Below are positions 13,401 to 23,805 of a DNA stretch of 64,000 bases, piece after piece; the first letter of the stretch is position 1; each line of letters starts with the position of its first letter. Position numbers and translations under genes: made by a program. Below the pieces are notes generated by a model that saw only the letters and a list, made by a program, of their open reading frames with translations, made no database searches and had not been told where the DNA came from. The DNA lies in the NCBI RefSeq assembly GCF_932526225.1, contig NC_064044.1:13703453-13767452 (forward strand), written 5' to 3'. Origin of the DNA: Nematostella vectensis. Lineage: Eukaryota > Cnidaria > Anthozoa > Actiniaria > Edwardsiidae.

Positions 13401-16400
13401 AATAACTACACAAGGGGAAGTGCATGAAGTTGGAAAAAGACAATCATTGAAAGTATTCTCAAACCCAACAGACGTCATCAATCTTTTGAAAGCAACCAAT
13501 CAGGTCTGTCTGAAAGGCAGTCTCTTTTTTTACTGGTATGGATGGATCCAGGTTGACACTAAATCCTCACCAGCCTTCTGTTTTTTAAGAGTGAACAGAC
13601 CTTTAAAGGGGCTTGCCACACCTTTCAAGTTTTAAATTTAGATTATGTCCGTGATATCAAAAGGTATTTAGGACTACAAAATGGTGTACCTGTCTGGTCC
13701 AGTGAACTGTACACATACGAACAATCAATTCCTCCACTCAGCAACATCTAAACAAAATGGGAAAGAGATTAAGTCAAATCTCATAAACTTGAAATTCATT
13801 TGAAAGCCAACCTACAGATAAGGGCTATACAAATACTATATATTTTCATAATCATATTAAAGCTTAAACCCAATCCCCTTAAAGACAAGTATTGTAATCT
13901 TGGGAAATCGCCTTGTGCTCTACCTCTTTTAAGTATTCCACATGATGTTTTGTTGCTGCAAAAATAAGTGTCTGTTCCGTTGGCTTGATGACGTTTTGTA
14001 GCAGATGCATCAGGGCAGCTATAAAAGCACATACACAAACCATATTAATTCACAGATCTGGCACATCAATCAAGCTGCACGAATAGCCAATCAGGAAAGA
14101 GATGATGTAATAAAGGCCAAGTGGTTCCACAAATGTCCCACAAAATGTTACACAAAGTTGGCAATCAACTGCAAAAAAATAGGTTTGAGAATTTTTTTTG
14201 TGAATTTGGCCCCCTTTTCTTTGACCTGCCACTTGTAGAGGGGGAACTCAAATTACAGAAAACCACATTAGAAGTTCACAATAATTACTTGCCTTGTTTG
14301 TCATCAGAGCGTACATGGAAAAATGCAAGCTGAAATAAGCATACTATTAGATACTAATGTAAAAGACTGAAACAATAGTCAGGACAACCCCAGTCGAGCT
14401 AGGGTACACAATCCTCCCTTTCTAAATCAAGGCTTGTAAAGTTGGGAGCAAAAATCCAAAACAAAATATGGACATAATAGATGATAATTTGTACCAACTT
14501 TCAGTCACAGATGCACCCTGTGCCTTGCATAAACGAGTCATAATTTATTTTGCTGGACGTCAATAAAGACTTTTTAATTCTTTCAATTCTGCATCAGCTT
14601 ACCAATTCTTATAGCTTTTGACTGACGACAAGCGCAAGCACAAGCACATAATTCTCTTCCTAGCTACTGTCACGGTGAAAATATCGATAAACACAAAGCC
14701 AGCAATTGAAGAAAGTTTGAAATGTTTTTTAGCTTTGAATCGTTGTTGATTTAGTGTGTATGTAAGTAGGTGCATTTATGACGTAAAACAGGTTAAGGGG
14801 TATGAATTTTTGTGCGATTTTGACACTGATTTTGGAGAGAGTGTGAGCATACAAAGAAAAGGAATTCTTAAATTGTTAGTGTGGCGCATGCCAGTGCTAT
14901 TCCCGGTCATACGATAAACCAATGTATAAACTCTCTATATAACGATATACACACAATGTGTTACAGTTTACCCTTTTGTATTTTAAAATCTTACTTTTAA
15001 ATTGCATAAAATGCTTTTGTTTATCTCCAAAATATTGTTATATAGAGTTTCTATACAACGATTTTTCCATTACAATGATGCAATTTTTCAATAGCTGGCC
15101 ATATCATTACATCAATCTTCTACTGTATAACTCCAGACTAAAGACATAATCACTTACCTTTAACTGCTCACTTAATTTGGTATCTACATCAAGTCTGACA
15201 AGCGCTGGGTCACATAGCCCTTGAAATAAATACAAGGCCATTAACTCATACACAGCACGCCCGTAGCCAGGGGGGGTTCGGAAGAACCACCCACTCGACT
15301 GAAAGGTCCGCCCTGATGAAGGAAGACTGAGTACCACTGCGAGCTAGGGCGAGCTTCCTTAGAGAAAAGGTATGCTAAATGGGTAAACGAGCACCCCCTC
15401 TCAAAATCTTGGCTACAAGCCTGCACCAGGGCTTTCTTCAGCAAGATATCTGGGTCTCTGAATATGCATATAACAGCGCACTGTTATAACCATTGTGTGC
15501 TCAAGGGATAGAACTCTGGATATTGCACAAGCGTAGAAGATTGACAGAATTTTGAATGTCCCATGGGAAACATCAAATAATGTGTTCCTGCTGTTTTTTA
15601 GGCTGAGGTCACAATGCAAATTTAAAACTTACAGTAAACTCATGTGTTTTTAGACCTTTTTTTGCCTACTTACCAGCTTTTGCAAAGTCTACAAGGAGTC
15701 TTGGCAGGGTGGCAGAAAACAGCAGTGTCTGTCTGCAAAAAGATAAAACAACAAAATGCAGTATTGAATTAAAGAAACAGTTCTTCATATAATCATCAGA
15801 GGTTGAGATTGTTTCACAAATACACTGAATTATTAAGTTATAGCATGGCACGAGGGGAATTTAGTGATTAAATGTCACCACAACTGAGGGAAGATTAGTT
15901 GAAGTCCCGACGCCCCAGGCGCATGCGAATTTTCGAAACAAACATAGTTGATTTACATAGCTGCTCTACATATCTACAGTTTGGTTCTTTGATGTCGTAA
16001 GTATGCATGCGTACAGAAATCAAAATCATAACACATGGATCTAGTCTAACGTTGTTTAGGTAACACGAAATCAAATATTCATGTCCTCTTGGCGCAGGGT
16101 CTATTCCTGTGCTAATCGGGAAGCTGCCTTCTATTTGTTTCTCTGGTGGAAACTAGAAGACATGCATCTTGGTTCTAAATTTCTCTCATGCACTGATGTA
16201 GAGGGACATTTAGAAGACAAAAGATTCTTTTGTCTTTTTCTTGATTTCCATCATCTTCAATACATGAGGAAAATTTAGAAACTAAATCTCCCTCATCATT
16301 AATGCATCATTAATCATTAAACCATCTATTGTTTTCGAGGGGAAGGGAATTTTGCTAGTAATCGTCCCTCAGAAAACAAAAGAATCTGAGGTGATCATGT

Positions 16401-19400
16401 TATTACAATGAAAGGCTTACAAAAGACCTTGTGCTTCACATTGAAAATTGTGTTGTGTTCTTTTCTTTTCTCTGTGTGGTATTACTAGAAAAACTATAGA
16501 AAAGCTGTAGAATAATTAAGTGGTCTGTGTAGATGTGGTGGAATCAGGGAAATAAATCAAGACCAGGTTGAAATAGTGGGTTCAAGACACTGTGAAAACA
16601 GGGTAATTTCTCTGATGCTTCAAGTGGTAGCCCTCTGTCAAAGTGAGTTTGAATATGCAATTTCATGACATTACATTCACAGTGTTTACTTAGCCCATTT
16701 ATATAACAGTACCTTGACTCAGGAAGCCTGTGGATAATCTCATGCAGCTGTTCTGCAAAACCCATCTCAAACAACCTGCAAACATCGGAAAAAATACTTT
16801 CTACAAAATGTATCCCGAAATATTTCCTTAAAACCTTATAATAAACATGCTCAAATTCCTTCGGTTTACATGCTGTTCCTCAAAATGGAACTGCCAAAAA
16901 GTAAGCAAAAGAATGAAAAGCAGAGCTGTCCTACAAACTAATAAGAGCTAGCCAATTAAAAAGTAATACTGCATCTTTTCCAATTGCCACCTTATCAAAC
17001 ATTGATTGAGGTATAACCACCTAAGATAAAAGGTCCATATTATGTTCAGAGAAACCTTCCTGTACTGCCAATTTTGTTGGTTTTTTAGATGAGTGAAAAA
17101 CTCCAAAAACGTTCTTCACGAATCAAGCCAGGTGGAGTACAACTTGTGAATACCCTTTGTTGCTAAGTGGACAAGTGACTTCTATATTTGGGGTTTTAAT
17201 GGGGAGCCTTAAAAAAGGCACCCCCAACACTCCTATGGGGTCCCAGCTTATGGGTCAGAGTAAAGCAGTTAAAGCCCAGACATATAACCCTGCATACCTG
17301 TCAGCCTCGTCAAACACCACATACTCCACAGATGACAGCTTTAATTCCATCTCCATGACAACATGCAGAAAGCGACCTGGTGTAGCGACGACACTGAAGC
17401 ATAAGAAAATTTGCATTTTTATTTAACACTGATTAATGACCCAAGTTAAATGTCATGTCAAGCACAGGCTCATCCATCCTCTTGATTGAGTTTTTTAAGT
17501 TTAGTGAGGGAAGTGATTCACAGGTTATGGCCATGCACGTTTCAGTCACATTATTTTTCAGATTTTATTCATACATAGGTTCATTCAAAGGAAATTCACA
17601 AGCTTTTCATGTTTAGAACTTGTGAACATGTCTGTTTATAACAGGCTTTGGCTGTGGTACTTATTTGAGCTTTCTCAGTGGTATCTGTCATCCATACCCT
17701 TTTGGGAGCATGTATTATGGATCAGGTGTGGGTTAATAATAGTCTATGATGTTACATAGTAGATAACTTACATATCGGGGTTGGTGTGGATGGCAGCAAA
17801 TTGTCCCTCTAAGCTAAAACCAAAACATATAGTAATTTATAGATTCCAGGCTTTTATACTGCATAGATTGTGTGGGGGATGTTTTTCCCCCTCTTTTTTA
17901 AAGAATTTTAGAATTCAGACACTGAAACTTGTTGAGACATGTTTCTAGTTACCTCGCATGTGATTGGTTGAAACAAACCTTCTATACTTATTTCTGGAGT
18001 TCACGGTTTTAATAGTTGCCTCTAATATCTAATTGAATCGGGGCACTAATACAAGCTACTGTAGGATACACAAAAAAGCAACAGAGATGGTACACGAAAT
18101 ATTCAGTACTTTACCAAATTGTGTTATATGTCAATTTACTGCAGTTTTCAATGTTATGTTGTTGTTTCCAACAACTAAATCTCCTGTGGCTTCCATCATT
18201 CAAAATCATTAAAGCATTTTTAATGGATAGCACTGAAATGGTTTCAAATCACAAGGTGCTGACCAATCAAAAACCACCAAATTTTATTCCATGAGTTTGA
18301 ATGACCAAAGCCAGAAAGTGGTCTAGGAGTTAGAAATAGGCAAAATCTTTGCCCTTCACATTCATAAATACCTGTCTCCTCCAAGAATCACAGATGATTT
18401 TAATCCAGTAAAGCGACCAAGCTGTCAACAAATAAGCACCACCATCACCACAAATGAGAACTCCTACAGTACATATCCACTAAGACATGGGCCATGGAAA
18501 CATCCACAAAGTTTGATCATACATAATGCAAACAGCATGCAGAAGAATGTGCTTGTGTTCCTTGGTTTATGTTGAGTGAAAGCACAAGGAGGTGGTTCTA
18601 TAAGCCCGTTAACATTGAACTGCTAGTGAGAACCAGACTTTATGGCTATTTTAATTCTAAAGTGTGATAATACTTCCACTGGCACTAATACAAAGTGTGT
18701 TAGCCAAATAGCATCATTGTTTTGATTGAAGACTTTAACCCATTGACTCCTGGCTTTTTTGGAGCTGAATTTAAAAAAAACAGACTGAAAACAGATACCT
18801 CCCCCCCTATTCTGAGTTTTATACAGCCCGTCAAAGTCAAACACAGCTGCACCTAGTCAGTGGTATCCAAGCTTTCCAACAGTGCTTTGCGGTCCCCACT
18901 TTTAATCCCTCGTCGTTGTGCTGAAGCCAGCACAAGTTGATGGTTGCTTGTATTTTTCATCCAAAATACAGCTATGAGCATATTAGGAGAGTATCTCAGG
19001 ACATCATGAAGTCTTTTGGGGCATAATTGAGTGCTTTGCTTATGGATATTTGCAAGCAAATGTGGATTCATGATGATTTTTTCTTGTTTGGCTTTGCCCG
19101 GATGAGAAAATAATTTTCTAATGAATCACCACAGCTCTCCTAAATGCTGTCTTTTCTGAAACCAAATTGATTCCAAAATTGTTTACACTGCTATTCTGGG
19201 TCTGTATGAGCTGGAATTGATTTGTTTGGCTTCGGGGTGAAAAGACTTATAAAAAACCATCTGACTTTGGGGAGAGGAGTGTTGACTGGCCCTCCCCTCG
19301 TGAATTTTCCCCTGGATCTCCCAGAATGCTTTGCAATACGTAAAGATATTTTCGTGGTTGTACAATCCTTCAAGGAATGGAGATTGTGTTTTGAGGCCAA

Positions 19401-22400
19401 GGAAATGTACCTGGAGGATCAGAATAAAGGTATCTATTTGTGTCTTGAGCTGTGTTTGCTGATCTCTCTCCCTTGTGTGGTATTTTGAGCGTTTTATTGA
19501 GAGGGGTGATTCTGCTTTTCTCTCCTTGTTCAATTTGAGATTTGTCAAAGAACCTGTGCTATTATTTGGCTTAAGAGTAGATGCAAACACCTTGGTTGGA
19601 TGCATATCTGTAAGACCATTTATCCCTTAGACTGATGCCTGAGTATCTTCATCTTGTTGTGTTTATTTTGAATTTATGAATTTTTTGGGTTGTGGGTACT
19701 TCCCAAAGCCGGTACAGGCCGGTTGAGGGGTCAATGTGTTAAGGCTATTTTGATTCTAAAGTGTGATGATACTACCATGTGCACTAATACAAAGTGTGTT
19801 AGCCAAATAGCATTCAACAATCACTTTGATTGGCATAAAGAACATACCGCATTTCTGATGTCCATTCAAGCATTTATTCGCTTGCTAGTTGGCTAGGGTA
19901 GTTTATGATATCATTCAGATAGTACATTTCTTACATTTTGATTGGTTTTAATTGCTTTATTTCACAGAAGTCAAGCTAGAATGTATCATGCTATAAACAA
20001 TCAATCTTACCTCTTTTATGAATTTCTGTGTTTGCAAGGCTAATTCACGAGTAGGGGAGAGGATAAGAGCCCTTATTCCAACCTGGAGAAAAAAGTAAAA
20101 ATCGTATATTGTTAAATGACAAAAGAAATAAAGAGAAACAACATGTACATGGTATACTATACCTTGGCTGTATGAGTCTGCAGTTTCTCAAACATTGGGA
20201 TCAGGAAAGCTGCAGTTTTTCCAGAACCTGAAACAGCAGCTATTTTAGAAATGTCTGTATTTCTCAAGATATGTATTTGCTAACTTCCATAGTAAACTCT
20301 AGGGTATTCTCTAGACCAAAAGCAAAAATAGACCATTATTTTTAAGTCCTTGAAACCCTAAATTATCAAAGAGATTCTCAGGGTATCCACTGTTTACTAA
20401 TAATTATCATCAACTTTGCAGGCAATGTTCAAACAAAAAAGAGAGTTCAATAGCTTAGTGATGCACAGGCATTGCTTTGGGGGGCATGGATTTAAACAAT
20501 AATTTCTAAAAAAAAATCCCAATGGTTATTTGTACTGTACTCTCATATGATTAAAATAATTCAAAATCTCTAGATGTATTATCAGATTGCAAAACGCACG
20601 TTTTTCCAGGGTTGTTTTTCCCCAAATTTTCTGCTAGTTGATACATGAACATGTTTGTATATTTTTACATTAAACTTGAAATATGGTCTTTAATAAACTG
20701 GTATGCATCACTCCTCACACCTTGTGTGTTGTTTATGTAGAACATACAATATAAACATTTTCTGTGCGAAGGATCGCAGAGACTAAGCACTGAATAGAAA
20801 TTTGATTTGGAAGTTTGCAACCATCACACTGATGTGTGATGTAGACAGTAGTGTGACAGTAGACTGAGCAAATGATAATAATTTGTAGATAAAATATTGT
20901 CTTAGACTTTACAATACACAAATATTTCACCTGTTCTTGCCATGGCAACCACATCTTTGCCATCCATGACAAGGGGTAGTGTCTAGAAAATAGAATAGAA
21001 TGTAAAATATATTTATTATGTTCCAGCCAAGGTACCTATAAGGGGAGGTGTTTAAAAATCAGTTTTATCTCTAAATAAAGCTCTTTTTTCAATGTGAGCA
21101 CAAATCCTCCAAAACAAGACAAGCTTTACAAGAGAATGTGGTCATTTTTTGCTACTTCCTTTCTAATGTACAGTCCCTCTCTTCATTTGGCTCTTTAAAA
21201 AATGCAACACGTTTAGGCTAGGCAATTATTTAGGGGGGGGGCACTCATTCATATTCATGTTCTTAGGGGAGGTGCTTGTTCGAGGGGGGGGGGGCATTTT
21301 TTAGCAAATATAGTATGCCAGTTCAGACTTATTGAGTAAGTATGCCCATTTAGAGGTGTTAAAAGATAAGTACATGCATAGCAGCGTTTGTTATGAATAC
21401 TTAATTTTATCTAGCACAAATGACAACATACCCTACAACTGGGACATAACCAGTAAGAAACAATAAAACCATAAAAGAATTGCCATCTTACAATGAAATA
21501 TAAGGTGATGGGAAATAAAAAGATGAATAGCATCATCTAGAGTAGATGAGTGAAAAGGATACCCCACTGTAGTCGTATATGTTTTATACATGCATGCCTT
21601 TTTACAATAACTAACAGACAGTACCTTTCTTTGTATAGGAGTAGGGACTTTGTAGCCTTTCTTCATTACTCCTTTAAACACAGGGAAGCTCAGCCCTGCA
21701 AGTAAAAATATAACTGAATATCTATAGTAGCTATGTACATATAACACGCATTAAATCTTTACAGGGTAAATATTAACAGGGTTGTATCCAGCATCTTTTG
21801 AAAGAGAGCCTAGCATACCCCTATCTGAAATAAGGTGAAACTTTGAGAACCCATGTATCATAACATACAGTGCTCCATCCAATAATTAATTAAATAAGTG
21901 TTAATAAAAACAAATCAAGGCTTCAAAAGCAGTGTAATTTTTGTGCATGTTTCTGTGAACATTCCCATGGCTTTTAGATACCAGGATTCGACAATTTATA
22001 TGCTACCCATGAAGCGCTGCAAGTTAACAAAAGTTGATTTTTAAGCAGGGCTTCCATTAAGTTTCAGAGTAGGCAGTGGAGATTAATAAGTAGGGGGTGG
22101 AAGTTATTTTTATTCTATTAGTTCGAATCAAACTTTTATATACTTTTTTTTTTAAATCTTGGAAAATTGTAACTGGTGGTTCCACCAGCTGCCTGGCTTA
22201 AATGAAACCCCTGCAAAGTGTAACAGTGTTAGATGTTTGTAAAACATGGCAAATGGGGAATTCATCAATTTTAGCTCACATTCATTTAAAATTTTGGAGT
22301 GGGTTTGGGTGCTTTCTTGGCTCACTCTCTGTCCACGCCTGTAACGAACCTTACCCAGAGATTGAAAACCTCCAGACTTCTTCTTTTTTTTGTTTTGCTG

Positions 22401-22775
22401 GGAGACAAGTTTTCTTGTATCAAGTTCATTGATTTCCTCCTCATTGTCAGACTCTACAACGTCCTTGACTTCATTTCCAACCTGTAAACAACAATAAAAC
22501 AATATCTACTATTACTATCAACCCAACAACTGCTACTATGGTTGAAAGTCAAAACATAATTCGATCCATCCATATTGTCTTTGTTGATGCAAATCCGTCA
22601 CATCACGTATCAATAGCAAGAATCTTACCTCCAAGAACTCTAGCGCCTCTTCATCTTCTTTGGAAGCCTTGCGTTTGGCAGATCGTCTTTCCTTTCGATG
22701 CTTGAATTTTGCCGGTTTGCTGTTTGTTTTCTTCGTCTGCTTCTTGCCAGAAAACTTGCTCGATTTTGGTTTCAT
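4408..22775 (-). CDS. ATP-dependent RNA helicase DDX54 (DEAD-box), complete, 28 exons
   Basis: DEAD-box helicase of the DDX54/Dbp10 family, a nucleolar helicase of large-subunit ribosome biogenesis. In vertebrates it is also a nuclear-receptor co-regulator. Exons, 5' to 3': 22629-22775, 22355-22481, 21625-21695, 20931-20982, 20163-20227, 20011-20082, 18372-18421, 17772-17813, 17298-17393, 16713-16775, 15674-15732, 15158-15219, 14293-14329, 13924-14018, 13690-13747, 13271-13338, 12962-13046, 12475-12533, 11617-11778, 11398-11560, 10249-10322, 9326-9387, 8853-8976, 8669-8729, 8292-8367, 7543-7644, 4845-5026, 4408-4577. They sum to 2484 nt (827 aa), and all phases agree. Visible motifs: Lys-rich N-terminus; Q motif with PTPIQ (Q113); Walker A ARTGSGKT (130-137); PTRELA (164-169); DEAD (237-240); SAT (268-270); ARGIDIP (389-395); [13 protein letters not shown] (from 414). 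The family-specific C-terminus [10 protein letters not shown]...YKR and a basic tail with [10 protein letters not shown] identify DDX54 rather than another DEAD-box protein. The intron after exon 13 has a GC donor. Exon limits come from splice consensus and homology, not transcripts. Confidence 0.96.
5762..7218. repeat. 24-bp minisatellite, about 60 tandem units, in the last-but-one DDX54 intron
   Basis: Perfect to near-perfect head-to-tail copies of a 24-base unit (ATTTGATCTGTCGGATAATA plus TAAC). Substitutions are confined to a few positions, mainly GATCTG/GATTTG/GACCTG and AATATA/AACATA. The unit is a multiple of three and lacks stops in several frames. This creates long open frames on both strands (octapeptide repeats such as SDNITFDL or LSDRSNVI) that have no independent coding support. 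The array lies between DDX54 exons 7543-7644 and 4845-5026, so it is transcribed only as intron. Low divergence implies recent expansion or conversion. Confidence 0.95.
10343..11335. repeat. 16-bp minisatellite, about 60 units, in a DDX54 intron
   Basis: Tandem copies of CAGGAGACTTACACAT with frequent variants (ATTAGGAGAC, CAGGGGGAC, CAAGAGAC) that change the unit length by one or two bases. It fills the intron between the exons at 11398-11560 and 10249-10322, beginning about 20 bases from the latter's acceptor. There are no unique spacers, so it is not a CRISPR array. Confidence 0.93.
11739..11897. repeat. 80-bp tandem duplication over a DDX54 splice acceptor
   Basis: Two adjacent copies (about 11739-11817 and 11819-11897, offset 80 bases) share the block GTGCCACCTACCACAGGCAA and flanking GTGGAGGTCTAGC and AAAACAATGTCAT. 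On the minus strand each copy carries an acceptor CCTGTGGTAG followed by GTGGCAC. The proximal one, at 11778, is the real start of the exon encoding [14 protein letters not shown]. The distal one, at 11858, would start a similar exon but meets an in-frame TGA in the interval between the copies. Confidence 0.8.
15257..15424. mobile_element. Short terminal-inverted-repeat element, CCCGTAGCCAG family, copy 1
   Basis: Begins with GCCCGTAGCCAGG and ends with TTGGCTACAAGCCTGC, imperfect inverted ends of about 16 bases. The body is similar to copies at 31556-31722 and 34180-34348, sharing GAAGGTCCGCCCTGATG and CTAAATGGGTAAAC. It sits in a DDX54 intron, just upstream of the exon at 15158-15219. About 168 bp with no coding capacity: a MITE. 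The superfamily is uncertain; ends starting CAG are compatible with hAT. Confidence 0.7.
18735..19742 (-). mobile_element. 1.0-kb TTAA-flanked element (piggyBac-like, non-autonomous), copy 1
   Basis: The inner 1000 bases are bounded on both sides by TTAA. Ends are imperfect inverted repeats: CCCATTGACTCCTGGC at the low end, and CACATTGACCCCTCAACCGG when the other end is read inward. TTAA duplication with C-rich ends is the hallmark of piggyBac-type elements. Close copies lie at 44220-45217 and 58683-59690. It carries a 140-codon and a 72-codon open frame of unknown nature, with no transposase catalytic residues recognised. It lies in a DDX54 intron between the exons at 20011-20082 and 18372-18421. 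Confidence 0.8.
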
Positions 22776-22922
22776 AATGATAAAAATACTAATTACTGGA
22801 AATTATACAATATATCGTTCTATGTCATACATTCAGTCACTTCTCATTACAATACTAAGATTTTAGCGGTATTTTTAGGCATATACTTGACAAACTTTTG
22901 TCCCACGTTGGTTTGTGTTGTC

Positions 22923-22934
22923 GGCCATCTTGAA
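22923..22934 (-). promoter_or_regulatory. YY1-like motif at presumed DDX54 transcription start
   Basis: The minus strand reads CAAGATGGCCGA about 150 bases upstream of the DDX54 start codon at 22775. It resembles the YY1 core AAGATGGCGGC that often sits at start sites of animal housekeeping genes. No TATA box is evident. Assigned by position and motif only. Confidence 0.4.
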
Positions 22935-23049
22935 ACACGTGTTACAAGTTATACCCAGTACTCCGCATCCCTCTTAGCACAGGATTCCCAGAACAGGATT
23001 GTATTTCACCCTTCGCGAAAAATAACGGTCAATTATTTATCCCATTCTC

Positions 23050-23805
23050 TTTCTTGAATTGCTTTCATTGCCGCTATCTTTCTATCGATGTTTTTTGCAA
23101 GGCCTGGCCTCTGTTATAAAAAAAAATTTGTTTCTGGGAAGAGACCATGATCTCTTGGTATAGCCGTAACTGGGCCCCGAAATGATCCCAGGACACTTAG
23201 GAACTGAAACGATCCCCATAATCGACCCAATATATAAAGCAGGCCCGTACCCAGGATTTTTCTTGAGTGGGTGCGCAATACAAAAAGTGGACCGGGGGGA
23301 GGGGAGAGTTTTCTGATGAAATTCTGAACACCACCGAAAGAAAAAAAAAGGGATTTTCATGCCATTGCAGTTTCCCGACGGGACGTTTATTATCGGATTT
23401 GGCTAAAAACAAGATTGACATACTAGGGATACCTTATTCTTCTTTATTTTTGCGTGTCCCAAATTTCGCAAAAATTTTCTCAGCACTTTTTGCGAGTCTT
23501 TAATTTCGAGTCTAAAATTGTGTTTGGAAGAGACTTTAATTCGCAAATTTGAAATTCACGTGACTTTATTTTCTCTTTTTTTTTACAAAAAACAAAAACA
23601 AATGTAGGGTAACCAACAACTGAAACAGGCACGTCTCTTAGTCTTGCAGTAAAAGGTGCTTGTTTCTCAGCCATTATCGATACTTTCGTGACATATGTCC
23701 TTACGAGGATATCATAATAGAAACTACAATCTCTGTCATCAATCAGACCCGTACCCAGGATTTCTTGGGGGGGGGAGGGGTGGTGCAAAGTCCAAGAAAG
23801 TGGAT
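23050..23805. other. Intergenic region with repeat-element ends
   Basis: There is no supported gene. Two GCAGGCCCGTACCCAGGATT-type ends (about 23239-23258 and 23747-23766), each followed by a G-rich stretch, look like isolated or rearranged termini of the same kind of miniature element as at 15257 and 31556. Confidence 0.45.

Noticed and set aside
14930-15060. Small inverted repeat (ACTCTCTATATAACGAT / ATTGTTATATAGAGTTT)
   Set aside because: Likely another miniature element, but the match is short and AT-rich, so boundaries and identity cannot be supported.
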